Assembly (NCBI GenBank): GCA_030636065.1
Contig: DAOVXR010000015.1
Span: forward strand, 1 to 13,401
Origin: Sedimentisphaerales bacterium
GTDB lineage: Bacteria; Planctomycetota; Phycisphaerae; Sedimentisphaerales; SM23-30
DNA length: 13,401 nt
Reading direction: 5' to 3'
Below, piece after piece: positions 4,981-12,163 of this stretch. The translations under genes and the position numbers were made by a program. The notes under the pieces are model-generated. The model was not told the origin of the DNA, searched no databases, and saw only the letters and a list, made by a program, of their open reading frames with translations. Numbering within the stretch: the first letter of the stretch is position 1; each line of letters begins with the position of its first letter.

Positions 4981-7605
4981 ATGTTAGGAGCTACAGGAGC
5001 GTTTGTTTATCCGGGCGGTTCGACATCTATAAGTGGCGTTAAGTTAAAAAACGCCTTATTTGTCGAGCCGGGCGACGATTTGCAGGTTAAGTATGACTGG
5101 CTTGCTTCATCTGATCGGGATGGAGTGATGGGTGCGTTATCGGAAGGTAACAAAAGGCATTTAATTAAAACACCGGGTGATTATGATGGTCAGGCGATAA
5201 CAGGCTACACCGCGTATGTCTATGTTGTGGAATTGGTCCCGGACACCACAATAAACGCCTTTACTGTTGATTCCGCAAAAAAAGGCAAAAGCGACGCTAC
5301 CGATCACTTGTGGGTAGAGGGATTGTCCTTTGCGTTGGCGGACAGAACCGGCGATGCGACAAATCATATTCAGGATATTTGTACCGATGGCACTCACATT
5401 TATTCAAGTTGGGCTAACGGGATAGCCAAACATACACTTGCCGGCGTTCTGGTTGATTACACCACTACCGATGTTGATTATCACACTGGCGGAATATGTT
5501 ATTATGATGGCAAAGTTTATGTCGCTCATTCCACCTCGGCAATTCCGATCGCAATAGAAATCAGGGCTTATAACGTCTCGGATTTATCACTCGCTAATAC
5601 GTATGATATTTTTTATGATGTTAGTAAAGATGGAAACGGTATCGGGGCAATCGCATATCATGATGGGTCGTTTTATGTTTCAAATTTCAATGGTTATACT
5701 CCGCATGACTGGATTATTTATAAGTATAATTTAACATTTACCGCGATGGAAGATAAGTTTATTATTTCCAAAAACAGGACAGAATCATCGTACATAGAAA
5801 CATTGGAGCGTGTCGGCAAATATTGGATGTGTAACAGCTATGTCAGCGGTCGTGTTATGGTGATTATGGATGATGATTTTAATGTGTTGAATGAAGAATC
5901 GACTCCGAGCTTCGCTTTAGGCTGCTGCTCGTTAGGCAATGATGGCGTATTAAGAGCGACGCAGGACGGCAGCTATGATGCCACGGTCCATTTTATGCGG
6001 CTTAATTCCGAAAAAGTAAAAGATAGAAAAAGATCAGCGTCGCGAAGTGTAATTATAACCGGAGACGGGGTAGCCGCTACGTTCCGAATAGAGCACGGAT
6101 TCACGCTCGATAGTTATAGCGATGTTGATTCTGGTTTATCTGTCGTTCCATCTAATTCAGTTATGGCGGCGATGAGTTACTTTATTAACGAGGTTACATC
6201 GGATTATGTTGGATTGACTTTTACGACAGTGCCTGCCAGTGGTGTTCAGTATATGTTTGACTTGCGGTTAGACCAGAAGAATCGCAAGGAACCGGCCAAT
6301 CCGACAATAACCTCACCAAAAACAATTGATTCGCTTGCGGAATTAAGAACATTCCGGGATGCCGTCAATGCGGGCGGAACGTATGATGGTGCGGATGCCC
6401 AAACCGGATATTTTGAAGTCACAGCCAATATAACACTCGATGGGGCTGGCGTGGATTCCGATTGGACTCCAATCGGGCAAACTGCTACGCCGTTTCAGGG
6501 TACTTTTGACGGCCGGGACTTTATAATCGATGATCTCACACAAACAAGTGCAGTAACAGACCAGGGATTGTTTGGGGCTGTTACGAGTGGGGGAATTGTT
6601 CGCAATATCGTAATGACTAATGTTTCGCAGACTGGGACGGGGAGTAATCACGGTGCGGTGGCTGGGCGACTTAACGCGGCATACGTAATCAATTGTACTT
6701 CGTCCGGTTCGGTCGATGGAAACAGTAGCGTGGTTGGTGGGTTAGTGGGCAAGATCGAAGCAAGTGGGTATATAAAAAACAGCAGTTCTTCCTGCACGGT
6801 TAATGGCCCGTCTGAGGTTGGTGGACTGGTGGGGTCGGTCAATAGCTCTACGGTTATAAATAGCTTTGCAACGGGGGCGGTAACGACTGACACTACGGAT
6901 AAGGGTGGTGGGCTGACCGGATATACTTACAATAGTTTTATCGTCGATTGCTATGCAACCGGCAGTGTTACTACTACGACAGACCGTGCGGGCGGTCTGG
7001 TTGGAGAGTTGAAAGCGTCCGGCATTACCAACTCATATTATACAACGGGCACGGTTACAGGAGTAGTTCGTGTCGGCGGGCTGGTCGGTTGGGTTGACGC
7101 TGGTGAAATTACCGATTGTTATGCGACTGGCAATGCCGTGTCCACGGGCAACGAACTGGGGGGCTTAGTCGGACGAACGAATAATGCCAAAATAAACAGG
7201 TCGTATTCTGAAGTTAATGTTAATGGTGGTGCCGCGTCTGACTTTGTCGGCGGGCTGGTCGGAGCTACAACAACAACTACAGTCATCCAAAATTGCTATG
7301 CGAAAGGAACAGTTGACGGTGATGGTTACGTAGGCGGGTTGGCCGGATATTTGACAAGCGGCAGTTCGATTATTGATTGTCATTCGATGGGTGCGGTAAC
7401 CGGCAACACGGATTTGGGAGGTTTGCTCGGCGGCAATAATGCGTGTACGATAACGACAAGTTATTACGCCGAGGCAACGGGTCAGGCGGATACGGGTAAG
7501 GGGGCCAAAGTGCTTGATGTCGATTATACTACCGAGGGTTCATTTACAGGATTTGATTTCACAAATATATGGGAAATGGGTAGCAGTAATCCTGAGTTGC
7601 AATAA
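4981..7605 (+). CDS. Large fibre-like protein: propeller-like N-part and ten GLUG repeats
   Basis: This 874-residue protein has no signal peptide. The in-frame TTG at 4975 is rejected in favour of ATG 4981, eight bases after GGAG. Residues about 20-90 are an attachment-like beta region. Residues 130-340 show about five propeller-like units (I-C-T-D-G-T-H-I-Y, I-C-Y-Y-D-G-K-V-Y-V, I-A-Y-H-D-G-S-F-Y-V). Residues about 440-555 hold the usual lead-in of GLUG proteins: W-T-P-I-G, then F-Q-G-T-F-D-G and G-L-F-G. Residues 557-840 hold ten tandem repeats of about 28 residues built on (V/L)GGLVG...I..CYATG.V, predicted to form a beta helix. The end (F-T-G-F-D-F-T-N-I-W) is a normal cap. GLUG repeats are best known from surface proteins of Planctomycetota and other bacteria. 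Here the neighbours argue for a tail spike or side fibre. The first half is visibly richer in A+T than its neighbours. Confidence 0.72.
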   Translation: MLGATGAFVYPGGSTSISGVKLKNALFVEPGDDLQVKYDWLASSDRDGVMGALSEGNKRHLIKTPGDYDGQAITGYTAYVYVVELVPDTTINAFTVDSAKKGKSDATDHLWVEGLSFALADRTGDATNHIQDICTDGTHIYSSWANGIAKHTLAGVLVDYTTTDVDYHTGGICYYDGKVYVAHSTSAIPIAIEIRAYNVSDLSLANTYDIFYDVSKDGNGIGAIAYHDGSFYVSNFNGYTPHDWIIYKYNLTFTAMEDKFIISKNRTESSYIETLERVGKYWMCNSYVSGRVMVIMDDDFNVLNEESTPSFALGCCSLGNDGVLRATQDGSYDATVHFMRLNSEKVKDRKRSASRSVIITGDGVAATFRIEHGFTLDSYSDVDSGLSVVPSNSVMAAMSYFINEVTSDYVGLTFTTVPASGVQYMFDLRLDQKNRKEPANPTITSPKTIDSLAELRTFRDAVNAGGTYDGADAQTGYFEVTANITLDGAGVDSDWTPIGQTATPFQGTFDGRDFIIDDLTQTSAVTDQGLFGAVTSGGIVRNIVMTNVSQTGTGSNHGAVAGRLNAAYVINCTSSGSVDGNSSVVGGLVGKIEASGYIKNSSSSCTVNGPSEVGGLVGSVNSSTVINSFATGAVTTDTTDKGGGLTGYTYNSFIVDCYATGSVTTTTDRAGGLVGELKASGITNSYYTTGTVTGVVRVGGLVGWVDAGEITDCYATGNAVSTGNELGGLVGRTNNAKINRSYSEVNVNGGAASDFVGGLVGATTTTTVIQNCYAKGTVDGDGYVGGLAGYLTSGSSIIDCHSMGAVTGNTDLGGLLGGNNACTITTSYYAEATGQADTGKGAKVLDVDYTTEGSFTGFDFTNIWEMGSSNPELQ
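6649..7500 (+). repeat. Ten tandem GLUG-type coding repeats (~84-85 nt unit)
   Basis: The stretch codes for ten units of about 28 residues. Eight of them begin with GGLVG or a near variant (GGLTG, GGLAG, GGLLG), and most contain a Cys/Tyr-Ala-Thr-Gly or similar turn. The protein repeats are obvious but the DNA copies have drifted, so this is an old expansion kept by selection on the fold, not a recent DNA duplication. Confidence 0.85.
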
Positions 7606-7627
7606 ATTACGGTCGAGTGTTTCAAGG

Positions 7628-7655
7628 ATGGCGAATGGCGAGTTGTGAATGAAAA
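7628..7655. repeat. Short degenerate heptamer run (ATGGCGA)
   Basis: ATGGCGA occurs twice in phase (7628-7641), followed by GTTGTGA and ATGAAAA. The GTTGTGA unit is the same heptamer seen at 162-189. The run lies in the 113-bp gap after the GLUG fibre gene. A weaker pair (GTTGAGG, CTTGAGT) follows near 7684-7697, just before the GGAG (7706-7709) of the next gene. Confidence 0.65.
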
Positions 7656-7718
7656 GGGCACGGGTGCATCAGAGGCGTAATAGTTGAGGCTTGAGTTGTA
7701 ATTCCGGAGACAAAACAA

Positions 7719-8144
7719 ATGCTTTATTATGTTTATTTTACAGACGCAGGTGTGCCAAAGACAGGATTGTCGCCTGACTGGGAATCACTTGTAACTGCGG
7801 AGAATGGTACAGACAAGGGTGGTTCGGCTCCGGCGGTTACAGAGGTCGGCGGCGGCTGGTATAATTTTGAGGTAACTTACGGAACGACGCCATGGGATGT
7901 AACGACTGAAGATATTCTCGGTGTTATCGACGGAGGCAGTTCACTTGTCGATGCAGACAGATATAAGCCGGTGTGTGTCAGTCTGCGAGGCCTGGGACTG
8001 GCTCGGATCGCACACAAGGGCGTACAGGACAAACTGACCGGCACAATTGATATTTATGCCACAGACGGAGCCGACAAAGAACTAAAATTGGAGATGACCG
8101 ACTCGGCTGAAACGATAACGCGGAATCCGGTAACGGCAGATTGA
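7719..8144 (+). CDS. Small phage structural (fibre- or baseplate-associated) protein
   Basis: This 141-residue all-beta protein has no signal peptide. Residues 1-60 read Y-Y-V-Y-F-T-D-A-G-V-P-K-T-G-L, then A-P-A-V-T-E-V-G-G-G-W-Y-N-F-E-V. A domain with 'f.D..G.pktGL.p' followed by 'tEvg.GwY.f' recurs in tail-associated proteins of many phages and has an immunoglobulin- or transthyretin-like look. Residues 66-141 include GVIDGG and a turn rich in acidic residues, then T-G-T-I-D-I-Y-A-T-D-G-A-D-K-E-L-K-L near the C-terminus. GGAG at 7706-7709 supports the start. The next gene follows at 12 bp. It is probably a fibre chaperone-like or collar component; the exact role is unknown. Confidence 0.5.
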   Translation: MLYYVYFTDAGVPKTGLSPDWESLVTAENGTDKGGSAPAVTEVGGGWYNFEVTYGTTPWDVTTEDILGVIDGGSSLVDADRYKPVCVSLRGLGLARIAHKGVQDKLTGTIDIYATDGADKELKLEMTDSAETITRNPVTAD

Positions 8145-8156
8145 TTGAGGTTGATT

Positions 8157-8852
8157 ATGGATTTGTCTTTTTTTAATGGACTGACGGAGGGGGATTTCGG
8201 TAATGTTCTGCCGTTACGCACTTCGCTGGTAGAGGGGGACTTCTGGGCGCGGCGGCTGGGGTGCCATGCAGTATATCGAGGCAAAGGTAATATCGCGAAT
8301 GTAGATTTTGAGCGAATTGTTATCGCGACTACCAACGAAGGGTTGTTGACTCTGCCGGATTACATCACGCATGAACCAGGTAACGATTATTATTATGCTG
8401 TACGACGAATCTCACAAACAGGCAAGCAGGAAAAAGGGACGACGGCAATTGTGCGACTGGCACTAAACGACGAAGGAAAACGCAAAGGCAACCGGCCCAA
8501 CAAGATTCGGCAACTAAAGGCTGAGACGGCTCACGAGATGCGAATACGGCTTTGCTGGTTCTATTGGCCGATGGGAGCGGAGGCGGTGCCGGACCATTTT
8601 GCAGTCTATGGCGATAACGAAACCGGTACAATCGATTATGAAAACTCGTTGTGCGAGATACCATACAAGTTTGGATGTTACTTCTATCAATTTATGAGCG
8701 GGTCGGCGGAGCACGGACAGCGGTTGCGGTTCAGCGTGCGGGCCGTCAACGGAGAAGGTCAGGACGATGGGAATAAGGCGTTTGTCGAAGCGGTGGTGAA
8801 TAGTATGGGACCGCCAGGTGTGGGGATAATTGTTTGCCAGGCGTATCTGTAG
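8157..8852 (+). CDS. Fibronectin-like tail protein, paralogue of the 3290-4063 protein
   Basis: The frame is open from a TTG at 8145, immediately after the previous stop, but the GAGG at 8147-8150 sits six bases before ATG 8157, which is the likely start (231 residues). Residues 45-100 form a beta domain (F-E-R-I-V-I-A-T-T-N-E-G-L, then Y-Y-Y-A-V-R-R-I-S). Residues about 125-225 form a second domain containing F-A-V-Y-G-D-N-E-T-G-T-I-D-Y and R-F-S-V-R-A-V-N-G-E-G. These match V-Y-G-D-E-G-N-G-Q-I-N-Y and Q-F-A-V-R-V-C-D-T-Q-G in the 257-residue protein upstream, in the same order. The Gly-rich insert of that protein is absent here. The protein is soluble and probably part of the tail tip. The pairing with the other gene is seen directly; the role is inferred. 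Confidence 0.5.
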   Translation: MDLSFFNGLTEGDFGNVLPLRTSLVEGDFWARRLGCHAVYRGKGNIANVDFERIVIATTNEGLLTLPDYITHEPGNDYYYAVRRISQTGKQEKGTTAIVRLALNDEGKRKGNRPNKIRQLKAETAHEMRIRLCWFYWPMGAEAVPDHFAVYGDNETGTIDYENSLCEIPYKFGCYFYQFMSGSAEHGQRLRFSVRAVNGEGQDDGNKAFVEAVVNSMGPPGVGIIVCQAYL

Positions 8853-8869
8853 GGTAGAGGGTTGGGTGG

Positions 8870-8915
8870 CACCTTTTTGTCGAAGGCAAACTTGTTTGCT
8901 GAAGACAAAAAGGTG
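8870..8915. repeat. Perfect 12-bp inverted repeat with nested hairpin
   Basis: CACCTTTTTGTC (8870-8881) pairs perfectly with GACAAAAAGGTG (8904-8915). Inside, GCAAAC (8886-8891) pairs with GTTTGC (8894-8899) around TT. Just beyond, GGTGTTT (8915-8921) pairs with AAACACC (8934-8940). The block starts about 17 bp after the stop of the fibronectin-like gene and is not followed by a T-tract. With the 31-nt element that follows, it fills the 142-bp gap ahead of the hub gene. Confidence 0.88.
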
Positions 8916-8936
8916 GTGTTTGAGTGTGAACAAAAA

Positions 8937-8967
8937 CACCTCTCTGAAATACAGAAAGGTGGCACAC
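8937..8967. repeat. 31-nt dispersed intergenic element, copy 2
   Basis: This copy matches 829-859 at 28 of 31 bases. Here CACCTCTCTG and CAGAAAGGTG pair over ten bases with one mismatch around AAATA, a better hairpin than in copy 1. The word GGTGGCAC occurs at both its end (8958-8965) and just before the 12-bp stem (8865-8872), so 8865-8965 may be one larger unit flanked by short direct repeats. Confidence 0.8.
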
Positions 8968-8994
8968 GTCGTACACCTGAAAATAGGGGAAAAT

Positions 8995-10830
8995 ATGACG
9001 GTTGAAAATATTGTTACATACACACCGGGGATAGCTGGGACTAACAGTGTCAGGGCGGCGGCGGTATTGGTGGAGCTGGACAGGCAGGAGGCACCGTGGC
9101 TGGAAGTAATAGAAATAAATCGCTGTTGCGGGCCGAGGCTGAACCGCGCCCGGCTTCGGCTACTGCCACACGTATCAGGTAGCCAGGGGCGGCTGGAAAA
9201 TATAGCGAAATTAATACAGCCGGGCCAGCGAATCAGAATATCGATGGTTTGCCAGATTGAGTCCGTAGCGGATAATCTGATGACTTGGCCGCTGTTCGCC
9301 GGTGTTATTGTCGAAGGGGACGGCCGAATGTCCGGCACGAATGAAACAGTGGAAATAATCGCAACCGACGAACTGGTATTCCAAAACAATACGCCGATTG
9401 ATGGAATACGCGTACGCAAAGGAGATGACGAAACGGTTTATGTCCGATCGGATGAGGCGGTGTTCAACAAGGACGGTAGAGCTAATCGCACAAAGGAAAA
9501 AGTAATGGTCAATGGCCTAAGCTATTGGACTTTCGAGCCTGACTCGGAAACGGCTTGCGAATGGACTGTCGCGGCGGCTGTTCGTTATATCGTAAGTGAG
9601 TATCTTGGCGGCGATTCGATTGGCGTGGAGGGGATTGCGTGCCCGGAAGAACAGGAGCAGATTGTACGCGATGTAGATGTATGGGGGTTGGGTCCGTTGA
9701 CGGCAATCGAGCGATTGTGCGACAAAGCAGGTTTGCAATTCTGCGTTGAGTGTGTACCCGGTGAAGATGGAGAGATCGAACAGGTATTGCAGTTCTATCG
9801 GCAGGGACAAGGCCGGGAAATATATTTACATCATCAACGGGCAGGTGAAAAACTGGATATGACGCGGACGAACATCATCGGTTCGCGTATTAACGTCAAA
9901 AAAGCCGGAACAACAATACGGGCAATCGGACAGGGGGCGGTCAAACGGTTTGAGAGTACCTTTGAGATGGCGGAAGGATGGGATCAGTCCCTTGAAATCA
10001 ATGACTACGAACTGTATTCGCCGACAACAAACGAGGAGTTCGCTAAATACCAGGATGTGTTTCGCAAATGGGTACTCAATGAAGCGGGCGATTACGAAGA
10101 TGAGCCGTTCAATCAGGGCCAGGCATATAACCTGAGCGGTCTGTTCGGTACGGAAAATTACGCACAGAAACGACGGCGGTTCCGACCGGGATTAAGCCGC
10201 ACGATGGCGGGTGAGCCGTTCGGACTACTGTCAGGGGCAATCGGATACTATCTGGAAATATCGTACAACGGGGGCAATACGTGGCAGCCGTACGGCGGGG
10301 CGTTTAATGTGCTCACTGAAGAATGCGGGATATATCTCAGCGGTAATCAGTTCGAGGCGGATGTGTGGGTGGCAATCTGTAAGGACAAACTGCGATTCAG
10401 AATTACCTGCGCACTCGATGCGGATGAGCCGTTAGAAGCAATAGTCTGCGATGGGCCGATAAATTGCGTAAGACCGGTGCGGACGGAAGTGTTCGATTTG
10501 GGTAATGAATATAAATATCAGCAGGTAAGTTCGAGTAGTATATTCGCTTCCGACGGGTTTGAGACAGGACCGGCCGATGTTGTCGATGACAGCGAAAGAC
10601 TGCGAGGGTATCTGCGAGAACAACTTGCCCGTCTGCGGCGTGAGGAGTCGGCAGGCTCGGCGGAACTGGCGTTTGTTCGACCGGATGTTTGGCCTGGGAA
10701 CGTAGTTAAAGAAATCAGCGGTCGAGACCTGAACCTTAAACAACTGACCGGGCCGGACGAATACGCGCCGCAGGTGCAGGAAGTCGATATCAAACTGGGC
10801 AATGAATGGACAACGACGATTCGTTTTTAG
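8995..10830 (+). CDS. Tail hub / baseplate-like protein
   Basis: The frame is open from 8830, but its first 55 codons run through the repeat elements. ATG 8995 with AGGGGA at 8985-8990 is the likely start, giving 611 residues. Residues 20-130 form an N-terminal beta domain with R-A-R-L-R-L-L-P, I-Q-P-G-Q-R-I-R-I and P-L-F-A-G-V-I-V-E-G, followed by E-I-I-A-T-D-E-L. That is the pattern of tail-hub proteins (gp27 or gpD type), whose barrel domains form the ring at the tail end. Residues 190-275 (A-V-R-Y-I-V, then G-P-L-T-A-I-E-R-L-C-D-K-A-G-L-Q-F) match the next hub domain. Residues 400-470 hold another beta domain. The C-terminus contains a coiled helix (about 547-570) and a final beta segment. 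It is the largest tail-tip candidate and probably docks the fibres encoded nearby. Confidence 0.6.
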   Translation: MTVENIVTYTPGIAGTNSVRAAAVLVELDRQEAPWLEVIEINRCCGPRLNRARLRLLPHVSGSQGRLENIAKLIQPGQRIRISMVCQIESVADNLMTWPLFAGVIVEGDGRMSGTNETVEIIATDELVFQNNTPIDGIRVRKGDDETVYVRSDEAVFNKDGRANRTKEKVMVNGLSYWTFEPDSETACEWTVAAAVRYIVSEYLGGDSIGVEGIACPEEQEQIVRDVDVWGLGPLTAIERLCDKAGLQFCVECVPGEDGEIEQVLQFYRQGQGREIYLHHQRAGEKLDMTRTNIIGSRINVKKAGTTIRAIGQGAVKRFESTFEMAEGWDQSLEINDYELYSPTTNEEFAKYQDVFRKWVLNEAGDYEDEPFNQGQAYNLSGLFGTENYAQKRRRFRPGLSRTMAGEPFGLLSGAIGYYLEISYNGGNTWQPYGGAFNVLTEECGIYLSGNQFEADVWVAICKDKLRFRITCALDADEPLEAIVCDGPINCVRPVRTEVFDLGNEYKYQQVSSSSIFASDGFETGPADVVDDSERLRGYLREQLARLRREESAGSAELAFVRPDVWPGNVVKEISGRDLNLKQLTGPDEYAPQVQEVDIKLGNEWTTTIRF

Positions 10831-10845
10831 TGTAAGGGTGAAAGA

Positions 10846-11175
10846 ATGGCAGGCAGAACCGAATTACAGGAAGAACTGGCGAAACTGAAACGCAGGCAAA
10901 GGGACAATGAAAGACCGGAACGGGCAGTAGTAACGGCAACAGGAACAGTACCGCCGGCCTGGGTAACCAAGGTATTAAGCCTGGACAGCTACAATGTCTA
11001 TAACGTGCAGTTGGTGGATATAAGTTCGCCCGGTGTGTCTCCGTCGCCTGTAGCCGGAAGTCTGAAGGCGTATAATTTAGCCGAGTCGTTCACAGGTAAC
11101 GGCAGCCTCTCGGCAGGTACTTATGCGGTAATGTGGCGGGTTGGCAAGAACTATGTGTTTAACGTGGGGCCGTAG
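10846..11175 (+). CDS. Small tail protein: short coiled coil plus beta domain
   Basis: This 109-residue protein begins with a charged helix (residues 4-27, L-Q-E-E-L-A-K-L-K-R-R-Q-R-D) able to form a short coiled coil, often a trimer in phage fibres. Residues 28-109 form a small beta domain (V-V-T-A-T-G-T-V-P, then V-Q-L-V-D-I-S-S-P-G-V-S, closing with T-Y-A-V-M-W-R-V-G-K-N-Y-V-F-N). AAGGG at 10834-10838 supports the start, which lies 15 bp after the hub gene. The architecture suggests a short fibre or needle tip, or an adaptor for the hub. No known family is recognised. Confidence 0.45.
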   Translation: MAGRTELQEELAKLKRRQRDNERPERAVVTATGTVPPAWVTKVLSLDSYNVYNVQLVDISSPGVSPSPVAGSLKAYNLAESFTGNGSLSAGTYAVMWRVGKNYVFNVGP

Positions 11176-11193
11176 GAGTGGAGAAATACGAAA

Positions 11194-11475
11194 GTGAAAA
11201 GGCAAACTCAACAGGAAGCGGACGGGACGTCCGCGGTACAGCAGGCATGGCGGTTTCGGCGGGAGATTACGTTAGGGACGCTGGTACAGTTGGGAGCGAT
11301 CCTTATCGCACTGACGATCGGCTGGAGCAATCTTCAAAGTGAACTGGCACTGATCAGACATGACCTGAATCGACTGATTCAGACAAACGAACGGTCGCAA
11401 CGGCAGATCGAAAACCTTGCCGAACAATCTCGCGAACAGGGATACCGGATCAAGACGCTTGAAGAAAAAACGTGA
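11194..11475 (+). CDS. Membrane-anchored coiled-coil protein (holin/spanin-type candidate)
   Basis: This 93-residue protein starts at GTG 11194; GGAG at 11175-11178 and TGGAG just after it offer ribosome sites. Residues 1-25 are polar with Arg-rich R-F-R-R. Residues 26-45 form one membrane segment (T-L-G-T-L-V-Q-L-G-A-I-L-I-A-L-T-I-G-W). Residues 46-93 form a long coiled coil (L-I-R-H-D-L-N-R-L-I through I-E-N-L). Small proteins with one membrane helix and a coiled coil near the end of a late operon commonly belong to the lysis or release module (holin-associated or inner-membrane spanin). A spanin would span the periplasm and meet an outer-membrane lipoprotein; the next gene is a lipoprotein. 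The role is inferred. The canonical holin has two or more helices, so this is not a standard one. Confidence 0.5.
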   Translation: MKRQTQQEADGTSAVQQAWRFRREITLGTLVQLGAILIALTIGWSNLQSELALIRHDLNRLIQTNERSQRQIENLAEQSREQGYRIKTLEEKT

Positions 11476-11555
11476 GAGAGTAGGGAATAGAAAGTTGGTG
11501 GTAGCCAATGTCGCACTTGAGAGGCATACCCGTATTTACAGAAAGGATTTGTACT

Positions 11556-12146
11556 ATGAGAAGCAAAGGTATTTTGATGATCGGTTCGGTGGTTGCTTTG
11601 GCGGTGGTGTTTGCCGGTGGTTGTGATACGTTGCGGTTCGCACCGGGTGAGAAACAGAAACAGAACGCGTATCTGCACCATCGGACAGTACAAACAGCAG
11701 CAGTTACGGCACGGCATGAACAAACTTCCGAACCACTGCGGAAACTGACAACGCAAGCGGAAAAACAAAGCGAGGCGATAATGGCGTATTATGGATTGCC
11801 GCGAGTGATACCTGAAACAGAAAATGTTGAACAGATACTCAGCGAAAAAAATGATGCCATTACAAGTCATTCGCGGACAGAGGCGTTCTCACGGCCCAAT
11901 CCGTGGGACGTGGCCGATCATTTACTGGAGATGGGGATAGCGATTGCGGGACTTGCAGGCGGAGTGGTGGGTGGCAGAATAATCGGCGGACTAAAAACAG
12001 CACAACAAAAAAGCCGGGCACTGCGGGAGATTGTACATGGCAATGAACTGTTCAAAAAGAATAACCCTATAATGACAGACGAATTCAAGCAGGCCCAGCA
12101 GAACCAGTCCTACAGCACTCGGCGGCTCGTGGCGGAATTGAAGTAG
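11556..12146 (+). CDS. Lipoprotein with a second hydrophobic segment (envelope/lysis candidate)
   Basis: The frame is open from 11508, but AAGGA at 11543-11547 is eight bases before ATG 11556, which gives a clean lipoprotein signal: M-R-S-K, a hydrophobic stretch of about 15 residues, then lipobox F-A-G-G-C with Cys23 as the lipidation site. The product is 196 residues. Residues 30-115 are polar and Gln-rich. Residues 126-146 form a Gly-rich hydrophobic segment (M-G-I-A-I-A-G-L-A-G-G-V-V-G-G), and the end is basic and helical. A lipoprotein beside a membrane-anchored coiled coil is suggestive of a spanin-like pair, but this one is longer than a usual outer spanin and its extra membrane segment is unusual. 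A holin-like or superinfection-related role is possible. It is the last plus-strand gene before the convergent rnf locus. Confidence 0.5.
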   Translation: MRSKGILMIGSVVALAVVFAGGCDTLRFAPGEKQKQNAYLHHRTVQTAAVTARHEQTSEPLRKLTTQAEKQSEAIMAYYGLPRVIPETENVEQILSEKNDAITSHSRTEAFSRPNPWDVADHLLEMGIAIAGLAGGVVGGRIIGGLKTAQQKSRALREIVHGNELFKKNNPIMTDEFKQAQQNQSYSTRRLVAELK

Positions 12147-12163
12147 GCCCACGGCATGTGTCC

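Noticed and set aside
6649..7500. Diversity-generating retroelement target in the GLUG fibre
   Set aside because: No template repeat, reverse transcriptase or adenine-biased variable copy is seen in the window; the repeats are explained by the protein fold.
8145..8156. TTG start for the second fibronectin-like protein
   Set aside because: The GAGG at 8147-8150 would be inside the coding region; it fits ATG 8157.
8870..8940. Rho-independent terminator
   Set aside because: The stem is strong but no T-tract follows the right arm, and the operon continues in the same direction.
8830..8994. Upstream extension of the hub protein (55 extra codons)
   Set aside because: It translates the inverted repeats and the 31-nt element, has Cys/Arg-rich composition unlike the rest, and a good ribosome site precedes ATG 8995.
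8514..9419. 301-codon open frame on the minus strand
   Set aside because: It lies opposite two well-supported plus-strand genes and across their repeat-filled gap, has Ser/Thr/Arg-rich low-logic sequence, and no ribosome site was found.
11476..11510. Further heptamer run after the membrane coiled-coil gene
   Set aside because: GAGAGTA, GGGAATA, GAAAGTT, GGTGGTA keep the seven-base phase but agree at only about half the positions, too weak to list as a repeat.
11508..11555. Earlier ATG for the lipoprotein
   Set aside because: It would place 16 polar residues before the signal peptide, and AAGGA is correctly spaced for ATG 11556.
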